From contig JADIYN010000007.1 of NCBI GenBank assembly GCA_016705335.1, positions 134,103 through 198,102 on the forward strand: a stretch of 64,000 bases of DNA, given 5' to 3'. Below the pieces are notes generated by a model. That model was given only the letters and a program-made list of their open reading frames with translations, made no database searches and was not told the origin of the DNA. The DNA is from Draconibacterium sp. GTDB taxonomy: Bacteria; Bacteroidota; Bacteroidia; Bacteroidales; Prolixibacteraceae. The position numbers were made by a program, and so were the translations under genes. This document shows, piece by piece, positions 1-8,476 of this stretch; positions within the stretch are counted from its first letter, which is position 1, and every line of letters begins with the position of its first letter.

Positions 1-148
1 AAATGGTAAAACCGACTACCTTGATGGTTTGAAGGAGAATGTAATTTGTGGTCACCTGATTCCGGCTGGTACTGGTTTGAAGGAATACAAAAACCTTGTA
101 GTTGGTTCGAGGTCAGAATATGATCAATTAGTTGATATAAAAGATTAA
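1..148 (+). CDS. rpoC: DNA-directed RNA polymerase subunit beta', C-terminal end (partial)
   Basis: This is the last ~48 codons of the beta' subunit of RNA polymerase. The gene enters from the left edge in the frame starting at base 2 and stops at the TAA at 146-148. The visible residues include CGHLIPAGTG followed by a Glu/Tyr-rich tail (residues SRSEYDQL near the end), which is the usual C-terminus of beta' in Bacteroidota, where the enzyme core is closed by the conserved G-x-x-IPAGTG segment. The call is supported by the next gene, a DUF3467 protein, which commonly sits directly behind rpoC in this phylum. Only the very end is seen, so nothing can be said about the catalytic part. Confidence 0.88.
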   Translation, partial: NGKTDYLDGLKENVICGHLIPAGTGLKEYKNLVVGSRSEYDQLVDIKD

Positions 149-164
149 TTTACGTTTAAAGTTG

Positions 165-497
165 ATGGACATGGATGATATGAATCAAAAACCTCAGCAG
201 TTGAATATTGAACTAAGTGAAGAAATTGCACAAGGTATTTATTCAAACCTTGCTGTAATAACTCATTCAAGTTCAGAGTTTGTGGTTGATTTTGTGCGAA
301 TAATGCCGGGAATCCCGAAAGCGAATGTAAAATCGCGAATTATTCTTACGCCGGAACATGCTAAACGTTTGTTATTGGCACTACAGGACAATATTAAAAA
401 ATATGAAACTGTAAATGGGCCGATTAAAAATGTGAAATCAGGTACTGATCCGATGATGCCTCCTTTAAGCTTTGGTGGGCCTACAGCTCAGGCGTAA
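165..497 (+). CDS. DUF3467 domain-containing protein
   Basis: Small acidic/hydrophilic protein of about 110 residues belonging to the DUF3467 family, whose function is not established. Visible family features are the N-terminal LNIELSEEIAQGIYSNLA segment, the central THSSSEFVVDF strand pair, and the Arg/Lys-rich RIILTPEHAKRLLLAL helix. The gene lies 16 bases after the rpoC stop and ends in front of a strong terminator, so it is very likely the last cistron of the RNA polymerase operon. In-frame ATG codons occur at 165, 171 and 180; the true start is not decidable from sequence. No signal peptide or membrane segment is present, so it should be cytosolic. Confidence 0.85.
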   Translation: MDMDDMNQKPQQLNIELSEEIAQGIYSNLAVITHSSSEFVVDFVRIMPGIPKANVKSRIILTPEHAKRLLLALQDNIKKYETVNGPIKNVKSGTDPMMPPLSFGGPTAQA

Positions 498-518
498 CTG
501 TAATTTTAAGATATTTTT

Positions 519-552
519 AAAAGAGGAGTCAATTTTTGATTCCTCTTTTTTT
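519..552 (+). terminator. Rho-independent terminator of the rpoC-DUF3467 operon
   Basis: A near-perfect stem (AAAAGAGGAGTCAA pairing with TTGATTCCTCTTTT, one G-U pair) with a 3-base loop is followed by a run of T. It lies about 20 bases after the DUF3467 stop codon. Confidence 0.8.
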
Positions 553-645
553 GCAAATTTACTTTGCTGTAAAATTTCAATATGAAATTGCCATAACTGG
601 CCGCTGACTTGAAATTTACCTGTGTGAAATTTGATAACTTTGAAA

Positions 646-1476
646 ATGATGGATTTCATTATCATAAACGGAGAAATAATAAAAAAACAAGAGACAGAAT
701 TTAAATCATTCTTTTGGGATGAGCCATTTATTATTACCCAAAAAATTTGGTTTGGATTCGGGGGAATTCCTTTGTTCCATGAAAATTTAAAGGGGTTAAA
801 AACAGTTTTGAAAACATTGAATTCTGAAATTCCGGTATTATTAGACGATGAATCCGAGTTATTCAGGATTACAAAACGCATGTTGAATAAAAACAGGTTT
901 TTTCGATCGGGGATTATTACATGTCAGATTTATATTGGAAAATCCGAATTAAACATTGCAATTTCAAGTATGGCATTTCCTGAATTTAACTTCCCAATAT
1001 CAAATCAGGGATTGTTGGTTAATTTTTCTGAATTTGAGAAATACAGCGTCAACCCGTTAAATCAGTTTGATTTTTATAATACACCTTTTTGGAAATTTGC
1101 AAAAGCAAGAAACCAGGGAACAACGTTTGGTAATTCAATTTTTATAAATGAAAAGAATGCTGTTTGTAATTGTATTTCATCCAACATTTTTATGTTAAAG
1201 GGAAATGTGCTTTACACACCATCGATTGAAACCGGATGTTATATTAATAGTTTAAGGTTCATCGTTTTAGAAACTGCCAAAAAATTGAATTTAAAATTAG
1301 AAGAAAGCGATTGTATTGATAAAGCGGATGTGTTTCAAATGGATGAAATATTTTTGGCCGGTGAAGAACATGGAATCCAATTGGTACTTGGAGTTGAAAA
1401 TAAAAGGTTTGTCCAATATTATTCACGCAATATTCACGAAAAATTAAATGAATATTTGAAGGAAAAGATAACGTAA
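646..1476 (+). CDS. Aminotransferase class IV (fold-type IV PLP enzyme, PabC/BCAT-like)
   Basis: A ~276-residue protein with the outline of fold-type IV pyridoxal-phosphate enzymes such as aminodeoxychorismate lyase and branched-chain aminotransferase. The candidate Schiff-base lysine is in the FWKFAKARNQ segment near residue 150. The C-terminal hallmark SSNIFMLKGNVLYTPSIETG is present, followed by an Arg-containing helix (SLRFIVLETAKK). The position normally occupied by the conserved glutamate before S-S-N-x-F (it contacts the PLP ring nitrogen) reads Asn here (VCNCISSNIF), which is unusual. ATGs at 646 and 649 are the plausible starts, and a TTG lies at 631. It is monocistronic and converges on the lptG-type gene. 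The substrate cannot be assigned. Confidence 0.75.
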   Translation: MMDFIIINGEIIKKQETEFKSFFWDEPFIITQKIWFGFGGIPLFHENLKGLKTVLKTLNSEIPVLLDDESELFRITKRMLNKNRFFRSGIITCQIYIGKSELNIAISSMAFPEFNFPISNQGLLVNFSEFEKYSVNPLNQFDFYNTPFWKFAKARNQGTTFGNSIFINEKNAVCNCISSNIFMLKGNVLYTPSIETGCYINSLRFIVLETAKKLNLKLEESDCIDKADVFQMDEIFLAGEEHGIQLVLGVENKRFVQYYSRNIHEKLNEYLKEKIT

Positions 1477-1515
1477 CCCAACACTAATTCAAATCAACCA
1501 GAGAATTTTGGAGTG

Positions 1516-2595
1516 TTATTTTGCTGCCCATCTGAACACGAAAAATGCGATCAGGCTGTATAAAATATTGGGGATCCACATCGATACAAAAACCGGTACA
1601 GAACCACTAATGGCAAATACTGTTGAAATCTGCATAAAAAGTATATAAGAAAAACTCAAGGCGAGTCCAAGCCCCAGGTGGAATCCAAGTCCACCTTTTA
1701 TTTTTCGGGAAGCCAACCCAACGCCAATTATCGTTAAAATGAATGTTGAAAATGGAGTCGCCATTCTTTTGTGTTTTTCAATTTCCCATTCAATCGCATT
1801 CACTCCGCGGGTTTTCATTAACTTAATTTCTTTTTTAAGTTCGGGTGTTATATAAGTTTCCATTTCGTTTTTCTTGACCCTGAATTCCTCGGGTTTCATA
1901 TTTAGTGTTGTGTCCATTCGGTAGCCACTTTCAAGCAATTCGTATCCATCTAAAATTGTACGTTTCCAGTAATTATTGATAACCCACTTTTCAGTTTCTT
2001 TGTCCCACCGAATATTATCTGCAGTGAGTTTTTCTGTCAATTTCGATCCTTCAAAACGTTCCAATGTAAATACATTTCCAACATCGTTGGGCGTGTAACT
2101 ACGCATATAAATATAAACGCCCGGTTCAATTTGCCGGTGTATATCGCGTTCAACGCCCATTCTGACGTTATCAATATTTTTCATTCTGAACTCATTCATT
2201 GTTTTTGTGGCTGGCGGTATGATATAATTTCCTAAGGAAAAACTAAATATGGCCAATATAAATGCTGAAACCATGTAAGGCCGCATTAATCTTGTATAAG
2301 ACACACCGCTGCTCAGAATGGCAATTATTTCAGTATTATAGGCCATTTTCGAGGTAAAATAAATGACAGCAATAAATGTAAAAAGCGGACTAAAAAGATT
2401 GGCAAAATATGGGATGAAATTCATGTAATAATCAACAACAATTTCTTTTAACGGAATATCTTTTGACAGGAATTCATCTAAGTTTTCAGAAACATCGAAT
2501 ACCACTGCAATACTTAATATTAGCGCAATGGCATAAAAAAATGTACCAAGAAATTTTTTTGTAATATAAAAATCTATGGTTTTATAAAACTTCAT
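1516..2595 (-). CDS. LptF/LptG family permease (LPS export ABC transporter permease)
   Basis: Inner-membrane permease of about 359 residues of the YjgP/YjgQ (LptF/LptG) family, which works with LptB and LptC to extract lipopolysaccharide from the inner membrane. Three hydrophobic segments near the N-terminus (roughly residues 10-32, 48-80, 92-115) and three near the C-terminus (about 275-350) flank a long periplasmic beta-jellyroll-like region, the usual topology. The family-like segment AILSSGVSYTRLMRP follows TM2. The ATG at 2595 (MKFYKT) is preferred over upstream in-frame codons because it gives the normal N-terminus and falls 8 bases behind the tgt stop. The tgt-permease pairing is common in Bacteroidota, suggesting one transcript. 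Confidence 0.86.
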   Translation of the reverse strand: MKFYKTIDFYITKKFLGTFFYAIALILSIAVVFDVSENLDEFLSKDIPLKEIVVDYYMNFIPYFANLFSPLFTFIAVIYFTSKMAYNTEIIAILSSGVSYTRLMRPYMVSAFILAIFSFSLGNYIIPPATKTMNEFRMKNIDNVRMGVERDIHRQIEPGVYIYMRSYTPNDVGNVFTLERFEGSKLTEKLTADNIRWDKETEKWVINNYWKRTILDGYELLESGYRMDTTLNMKPEEFRVKKNEMETYITPELKKEIKLMKTRGVNAIEWEIEKHKRMATPFSTFILTIIGVGLASRKIKGGLGFHLGLGLALSFSYILFMQISTVFAISGSVPVFVSMWIPNILYSLIAFFVFRWAAK

Positions 2596-2603
2596 TAGCG
2601 CAA

Positions 2604-3731
2604 TTACAATCGTTGTTTTAATTTTATTAGCATTTCGTTTTTCCACGAAATAAAGTTGCCTTCAATAATTTTTGTGCGTGCAGTTTTAACAAGCCACAAA
2701 TAAAAAGCGAGGTTATGTTGGGTTGCAATTTGTGCCCCAAGCATTTCGTTCGAAATTACCAAATGTCGCAGGTATGCTTTCGTATAGTTGTCAACAAAAG
2801 AAATTCCCATTTCATCAATTGGTGAATGATCGTTTTCCCATTTTTTATTTCTGATGTTGATTTTTCCGTTACTTGTAAATAACATACCGTTTCGCCCGTT
2901 TCGCGAAGGCATCACGCAATCAAACATATCCACACCACGGTCGATCGATTCGAGTATATTTTCCGGCGTGCCTACTCCCATCAGGTAACGGGGTTTGTTT
3001 TCAGGTAAATCAGCAGTTACAACTTCGGTCATTTCATACATTACTTCCTCTTTTTCTCCAACCGAAAGGCCACCAATTGCATAGCCATCAGCCTCTGTAT
3101 TTTTCACCTGGGCAACCGCCAGTTTGCGCAAATCGGCATATGTACTGCCCTGAACAATTGGGAACAAACTCTGTGCATACCCATATTTCGGAAGCGTATT
3201 ATTTAATTGTACAAAACAGCGATCAAGCCAGCGGTGGGTTAGTTCCATCGATTTTTTCGCATAACTGTAATCGGCATCTCCGGGAGTACATTCATCAAAA
3301 GCCATCATTATATCTGCCCCAATTGTTCGTTGAATATCGATTACGCTTTCCGGGAGTAAACTGATGGTAAGACCCATCAATATGAGATTGAAATTTGGCA
3401 CCCTCTTCCTCAGTTTTCTGATATCGCCCAGTGAAAAAACCTGAAATCCGCCACTATCGGTTAATAGCGGTTTGTCCCAACCATTAAACTTGTGGAGTCC
3501 TCCTGCTTTTTCAATAACATCCATACCCGGACGGAGATACAAATGGTAGGTATTTCCCAAAATTATTTGGGCATGAATATCATCTCTTAAATCGCGGGTG
3601 TGAACCCCTTTTACCGTTCCTGCCGTTCCGACAGGCATAAAAATTGGCGTTTCAATTGTTCCGTGTTCGGTAAATAATTTTCCCGCTCTTGCACGTGAGT
3701 TGTGAGAAACTGTAACCAGCTCAAATTTCAT
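2604..3731 (-). CDS. tgt: Queuine/preQ1 tRNA-ribosyltransferase
   Basis: tRNA-guanine transglycosylase, 375 residues, which swaps guanine-34 of GUN-anticodon tRNAs for a queuosine precursor. Diagnostic motifs are DSGGFQVFSL (active-site Asp at about residue 92), IGGLSVGE, MGVGTPENI and the nucleophile region DCVMPSRNGRNG. The C-terminal zinc cluster Cys-x-Cys-x2-Cys of many bacterial Tgt proteins is missing; the segment reads SPIDEMGISF instead, as I recall for Bacteroidota homologues. Residues about 110-126 are scrambled: the neighbouring frame reads EEGAKFQSHIDGSYHQFTP, which matches the family, so a base seems lost near 3404 and one gained near 3356. Start is the ATG at 3731. The downstream permease is probably co-transcribed. 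Confidence 0.92.
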   Translation of the reverse strand: MKFELVTVSHNSRARAGKLFTEHGTIETPIFMPVGTAGTVKGVHTRDLRDDIHAQIILGNTYHLYLRPGMDVIEKAGGLHKFNGWDKPLLTDSGGFQVFSLGDIRKLRKRVPNFNLILMGLTISLLPESVIDIQRTIGADIMMAFDECTPGDADYSYAKKSMELTHRWLDRCFVQLNNTLPKYGYAQSLFPIVQGSTYADLRKLAVAQVKNTEADGYAIGGLSVGEKEEVMYEMTEVVTADLPENKPRYLMGVGTPENILESIDRGVDMFDCVMPSRNGRNGMLFTSNGKINIRNKKWENDHSPIDEMGISFVDNYTKAYLRHLVISNEMLGAQIATQHNLAFYLWLVKTARTKIIEGNFISWKNEMLIKLKQRL

Positions 3732-3894
3732 TAACTGTTTTCTTTTAAAGTTGGCAAATATAGCTATTAAACTTGAAAAGTACAGGACCACAAACTATGC
3801 AAGGCTGTTAATAAATTCTAATTGAAGCGTTCAAAAAATAAATAAATTTTCAATTGAAATTGACTTTAATGTTTCCAATTTTGGGCAGTTTAAA

Positions 3895-5068
3895 ATGAGT
3901 TCAATTTTAATTTTCCGAATGATTCAAACTTTATATAATTCACTTACCGATTTGCACGGGTACAAATTGGTTTTAGCTCTCTGTTTTGTCTTGCTTTTCT
4001 TCATCCGTTTTGCATTTTTATTTCTGTTTACCGGACGTATTTTATTTCAGAAAAGTAAAACAATCAACTGCAACCGTTTCTTTCCTTATTTATACTGTCA
4101 GAAATGAAGAAACAAGGTTAAAGAAAAACCTTGCACCGGTTTTATCTATAAACGGGGCCGATTTTGAGGTAATTGTTGTTGATGATTTTTCGCAGGATAA
4201 TTCGTTTCAGGTGTTGGGAATGTTGAAGGGTAGGAGCGACCGACTAAAAGTTTCGACCCTGCACCAGGAAACACGGTTTTCCACAAAAATGGCGCAAAAC
4301 CTGGCGCTTAAAGCTGCAAAATATGATTGGGTACTGGCAGTGCCAATTTCGTATGAAAACGCTGCGCCTGAGTGGATTTCTGGTATATCAAATGCTTTGA
4401 ACGAAAATGCTACTGTTGTTTTGAGCTATTGCAGTGCGCAAAACTCAGGTAGTTTTATTAATCGAATGTATCGGGTAGAAAGCTTTTTGTCGTTTTCAAA
4501 AAGTGTTGGCTATATTTTAAACAATGTACCTTTTGTATATTCCGAAGAAAATGTCGCATTTCAAAAGAAAAATTATTTCGAAATAGGTGGTCATGCCCAC
4601 AAAATAAGTGAACCATATGCAAATCTTGAGTTACTGATTAATTTTTTTATCAGAAAAAAAAACAACTTCAATACTGTATCAATCAGACACAGCAATTAAA
4701 AAAACTGAAGATTTAATTTGGAATGATTATCTCGATATTCTGAAAAAAAGTTTGCGGATTGAAAAACATCTAACTGCTTCAAAAAGGGCTGTTTTAGCAT
4801 TCGATGAATTCACGAAACTTGCTTTTTACCATTGACAATTTTAACTATTGTTCTGTTGTTTGATATTTGGCCAATACTTGCCGGATTGCTTTTTATAATG
4901 TTTACAGCACGTTTGTTTATCATAAAAATCGCGCTTAATCGTTTGAATGAAAGCAAAATATTCATACCTTCGTTAGTGTACGATTTGGTAGTTCCATATT
5001 TCAAATTGTTCTATCGCTGGTATTTCAACAATAGCAGGCAAAAACAGAAATGGAAAGTGAAAGTTTAA
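3895..5068 (+). CDS. Membrane-associated family 2 glycosyltransferase (frameshifted)
   Basis: One gene of about 390 codons read in several frames. The N-terminus (from ATG 3895) contains a transmembrane helix near residues 22-48. The next frame carries the GT2 nucleotide-binding core LIYTVRNEE...FEVIVVDDFSQDNS. The following part continues to about 4670, shifts into a frame encoding KKTEDLIWNDYLDILKKS, then shifts again near 4830 into a final segment with two membrane helices ending at 5068. Frame changes fall near 4055-4070, 4665 and 4830, at A/T runs. It probably adds a sugar to an envelope lipid or polymer; donor and acceptor are unknown. It overlaps the next gene by 19 bases, which supports this end and suggests translational coupling. 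Confidence 0.72.
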
Positions 5069-5661
5069 AATTATCGGAAAGGGCGCTGCAAGATTACGAA
5101 CTTGTGCAAAAAGCCTTGTTAGGCGATGAAAAAGCCTTTGCCCGATTATTAAGCCGTTACAAAGACACCATTTATTTCATGCTTCTTAAAATGCTGAACA
5201 ACCGAAGCGATGCTGAAGATTTAACACTCGAAGCATTTGGGAAAGCATTCAAAAACCTGCATCAATATTCACCAACATACGCGTTTAGCACCTGGCTTTT
5301 TAAAATTGCTTCAAACAATTGTATTGATTTCCTTCGCAAAAAAAAAGGTATTACAATATCATTGGAAACTGAAAATGAGCAAGGTGAGGTTAGCGAAACA
5401 ATGCGGCTGAAATCAAAAGATCTGAATCCCGAAGAAAGATTGATTAGAAAGCAAAAAGCAATTTTGCTGCACAAAGTAGTTCGCAGGTTAAAACCACATT
5501 ATCAAACCCTTGTTGAGTTGCGTTATTTTAATGAATTGTCGTACGAAGAAATTGCCAAAGAGTTAAATTTGCCGCTTGGCACGGTCAAAGCCCAGTTGTT
5601 CAGGGCCCGCCAAATGCTTTTCAAACTAATTGAAAGCACAGAAATTAACGAACACCTTTAA
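5050..5661 (+). CDS. RNA polymerase sigma factor, sigma-70 family (ECF type)
   Basis: ECF-type sigma factor of 203 residues. The sigma-2 region (about residues 22-95) includes NRSDAEDLTLEAFGKAFKNL and the FSTWLFKIASNNCIDFLRKKK core-binding/-10 recognition segment. The sigma-4 region (about 145-195) has the helix-turn-helix LSYEEIAKELNLPLGTVKAQLFRAR. The ATG at 5050 lies inside the end of the glycosyltransferase gene, and rsmG starts 9 bases after the stop, so the three genes form one operon. No anti-sigma factor gene is adjacent, which is unusual for stress-type ECFs; this kind of sigma upstream of rsmG may act as a more general regulator. The regulon is unknown. Confidence 0.88.
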   Translation: MESESLKLSERALQDYELVQKALLGDEKAFARLLSRYKDTIYFMLLKMLNNRSDAEDLTLEAFGKAFKNLHQYSPTYAFSTWLFKIASNNCIDFLRKKKGITISLETENEQGEVSETMRLKSKDLNPEERLIRKQKAILLHKVVRRLKPHYQTLVELRYFNELSYEEIAKELNLPLGTVKAQLFRARQMLFKLIESTEINEHL

Positions 5662-5670
5662 TTTTTCAAA

Positions 5671-6291
5671 ATGAATCTTATTTTAAAATATTTCCCTAAG
5701 CTTAACGAAAAGCAAATTGCTCTTTTCCAACGTCTCGAACCTTTGTATGCGGAATGGAATGCACAAATAAATGTTATTTCGCGCAAAGATTTTTCAGAGT
5801 TTTATGAACGGCATGTTTTGCATTCGCTGGGTATAGCAAAACTTATTAGTTTTACCGCCGGTACAAAAATTCTTGATGTTGGCACAGGCGGTGGTTTCCC
5901 TGGAATTCCGCTTGCAATTATGTTTCCCGAAGTGCAATTTCATCTTGTCGATTCTATCGGGAAAAAAATTAAAGTGGTTAATGGTGTAGTTGAATCGTTA
6001 GGTTTAACAAATGTTACTGCCGAACAAATCCGGGCTGAGCAACTTACCGATAAATACGATTTTGTGGTAAGCCGAGCCGTTACGAGTCTCTCCGAATTTG
6101 TACCTTGGGTGCGAAACAACATTTCAAAAAAACAAATTAACGCAATGCCAAATGGAATTATTTTTTTGAAAGGTGGTGATTTGCAGGAAGAAACGAAACC
6201 CTTTAAGCGAAATGTTTTCATAAAGGATTTGTCCACCTGTTTCGGGGAAGAGTTTTTCAAAACCAAAAAGGTTGTGCATTTGCCATTGTAG
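5671..6291 (+). CDS. rsmG: 16S rRNA (guanine-527-N7)-methyltransferase RsmG
   Basis: Cytosolic SAM-dependent methyltransferase of 206 residues that modifies G527 of 16S rRNA in the 530 loop. The SAM-binding motif DVGTGGGFPGIPLA is at about residues 69-82, followed by the acidic strand HLVDSIGKKI. The catalytic-domain segment VVSRAVTSLSEFVPW is typical of RsmG, and the C-terminus ends with FFKTKKVV, the normal last strand. Length matches the family, and the ATG at 5671 is the only good start. It is the last gene of the glycosyltransferase-sigma-rsmG cluster and converges on pfkA. Confidence 0.93.
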   Translation: MNLILKYFPKLNEKQIALFQRLEPLYAEWNAQINVISRKDFSEFYERHVLHSLGIAKLISFTAGTKILDVGTGGGFPGIPLAIMFPEVQFHLVDSIGKKIKVVNGVVESLGLTNVTAEQIRAEQLTDKYDFVVSRAVTSLSEFVPWVRNNISKKQINAMPNGIIFLKGGDLQEETKPFKRNVFIKDLSTCFGEEFFKTKKVVHLPL

Positions 6292-6345
6292 AAGAACAGT
6301 ATGTTAGTGATAACTGTTTTCCTTGTTCAGCAAATCAGCCTGCTT

Positions 6346-7385
6346 TTAATCATCTCCAAAAGAAACACCCATTTTCCGGGCTTTCTGAATTAGGCCCAAA
6401 TCGGGTTCAACAAGACGAAGTTTTCCGCCCACTTCTTCAAGAGGAACAGTTGTTAATTCGTTTTTCCTGATTGCAACCATGGTTCCAAAACAACCTTCAG
6501 CAATACATTGAGTAGCGAACGCGCCATATCGGGTGGCTAGAATTCTGTCCATGGGTGAAGGGCTTCCGCCTCTCTGAACGTATCCCAGCACAGTTTCGCG
6601 GGTCTCAATTCCGGTCATTGCTTCAATAGTATTTGCCATATAATTGGCCGCACTTTGATATTTTGGGTGTTCAATACCTTCGGCAACAACTACAATCGAA
6701 TAGGGTTTTTTCTCTTCGTACCGTTTCTCAATATTTCTGCATACCGAGCGGATGTTGTATGGTATTTCGGGCAGCAAAATAATATCTCCACCACCTGCCA
6801 GGCCTGAATAAAGCGCTAACCAACCAGCAGTATGTCCCATAATTTCGATAATCATTACACGCTGGTGCGAGTTAGCTGTTGAGTGCAATCTGTCGATGGC
6901 TTCGGTGGCAATTTGAACTGCTGAGTCGAATCCGAAAGTTACATCTGTTCCCCAAACGTCATTATCAATGGTTTTTGGAATTCCAATAATATTTAATCCT
7001 TCCTGTGATAACAAATGGGCGGTTTTCATGGTGCCGTTTCCTCCAATACAAACCACACAATCGAGATTCAGGTTTTTATAAGTTTCTATAATTTTTTCGG
7101 GTTTGTGGTTATCAGAACCATCTTCGGCAACAATTTTAAAAGGTTTTTCCCGCGAAGTCCCTAAAATGGTTCCGCCCAGGGTTAAAATGCCCGAAAGCTG
7201 GGCTTCTTTTAGTTCAATATAATCACTGTTTATCAATCCTGAATATCCGGCATTAAAGCCTAGTACTTCCATACCATACTCAACAATGGCTGTCTTTCCA
7301 ACTCCTCTTATCGCTGCATTCAACCCGGGCAGTCGCCGCCTGCAGTTAATATTCCAATTTTATGTGGTTTAGTCGAATTTTTCAT
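6346..7385 (-). CDS. pfkA: 6-phosphofructokinase (single frameshift near the start)
   Basis: Phosphofructokinase that phosphorylates fructose 6-phosphate in glycolysis. The first residues from ATG 7385 read MKNSTKPHKIGILTAGGDCPG; the frame then breaks near 7324 at a CCC-GGG run, and continues as NAAIRGVGKTA to the stop at 6346, about 346 residues in all. Key motifs are GGDCPG, GGTILGTSR, IGGNGTMK, IPKTIDNDVWGTD, MGHTAGWLAL and YVQRGGSPSPMDR. The Lys in PKTIDND is the residue typical of PPi-dependent or group III enzymes (ATP enzymes usually have Gly there), while the GGNGT site keeps the Gly of ATP enzymes. Phosphoryl donor is therefore uncertain. Convergent with rsmG. Confidence 0.88.
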
Positions 7386-7603
7386 TTTGCTTTTTTATTT
7401 CTATTATCATTATTTTTAACTTGAAGTAACTAAGGTAAAAAAGAATAACTGAAATCGGTAGTTTTGCATCCAACGAAAATCAAACAATAACTAATTATTA
7501 AAAAATGCAGTTATTTTGATTAACAGATTTTCATTATTTTGTAACTTCGTCATCTTCAATTAAAATAAACATTTAATATAAACGATTTAAAAAATTTGAT
7601 ACA

Positions 7604-8395
7604 ATGAAAAAACTATTTTCTTTTCTTTTGGCAGGAACTTTCGTGGTAGCAATATCGTGCCAAAGCGGACAAAAAAAAGCTGAAAATGCTGACGAAAAAA
7701 GTGCAGCTGTTGAAGAAGTTGCAGGACCAAATGAGTTGACAAAAGCTGAAGTTGAAGAAGGCTGGGTTTTACTTTTCGACGGAAAAACAAGTGACGGTTG
7801 GCGTGGAAATAACAGGCCTGATTTTCCATCCGGATGGGAAATTGTTGACGGAACTTTACATTGCATTGGTACCGGAACTGGTGAAGCCGGAGCAGAAAAT
7901 GGCGGCGATATTATCACAACAAAGGAATTTTCAAATTTCAGGTTGAAAATGGACTGGAAAATTTCGGAAGGTGGAAATTCTGGTATTTTTTACCTCGGTA
8001 AGGAAGTTGCCGACTGGCCAATTTACAAAACAGCACCTGAAATGCAGGTTCTGGATAACGAAAGGCATCCTGACGCCCGCGCCGGAAAAGATGGTAACCG
8101 TATGGCTGGTTCACTTTATGATTTGATTCCTGCAGTTCCTCAAAATGCAAAACCTGCAGGCGAGTGGAATAGCATTGAAATTGAAGTATTTAAAGGTAGT
8201 GTCTGGCATCGTCAAAATGGCGAAACAGTTTTGGAGTACCATTTGTGGACTGATGACTGGAACAAACTTGTTGCCGCATCGAAATTTCCTGAATTGAATC
8301 CTGACTGGGCTAATGTGGCAAAATCAGGTGTTATTGCACTTCAGGATCATGGCGATGACGTTTGGTTCCGTAATATTAAAATTTTGGCTCAGTAA
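7604..8395 (+). CDS. DUF1080 / 3-keto-disaccharide hydrolase-domain lipoprotein
   Basis: Secreted lipoprotein of 263 residues with one DUF1080-type domain (now called 3-keto-disaccharide hydrolase domain). The N-terminus MKKLFSFLLAGTFVVAISC is a lipoprotein signal with the lipidated Cys at about residue 19, followed by a Lys/Glu/Ala-rich linker. The domain starts at GWVLLFDGKTSDGW (~50) and includes the family-typical GNSGIFYLGK and VWHRQNGETVLEYHLW segments, a concanavalin-like beta-sandwich. It likely acts on oxidised (3-keto) glycosides at the cell surface; the exact reaction is inferred from family. It is monocistronic and ends at a strong bidirectional terminator. Confidence 0.85.
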   Translation: MKKLFSFLLAGTFVVAISCQSGQKKAENADEKSAAVEEVAGPNELTKAEVEEGWVLLFDGKTSDGWRGNNRPDFPSGWEIVDGTLHCIGTGTGEAGAENGGDIITTKEFSNFRLKMDWKISEGGNSGIFYLGKEVADWPIYKTAPEMQVLDNERHPDARAGKDGNRMAGSLYDLIPAVPQNAKPAGEWNSIEIEVFKGSVWHRQNGETVLEYHLWTDDWNKLVAASKFPELNPDWANVAKSGVIALQDHGDDVWFRNIKILAQ

Positions 8396-8418
8396 GGAGT
8401 TATTTTGATTGAAACAAA

Positions 8419-8460
8419 AAAGAGGCTGTCCGATAATTAATCAGGACAGCCTCTTTTATT
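8419..8460. terminator. Bidirectional Rho-independent terminator
   Basis: A perfect 13-bp stem (AAAGAGGCTGTCC with GGACAGCCTCTTT) closes a 12-base loop and is flanked by A-run and T-run, so it can serve both converging genes (DUF1080 lipoprotein on + and OB-fold lipoprotein on -). Confidence 0.88.
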
Positions 8461-8476
8461 TCAGCAGTTCTTAGCA

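Noticed and set aside
465..881. 138-codon frame on the - strand
   Set aside because: Crosses a strong terminator and overlaps two + strand genes; composition is random.
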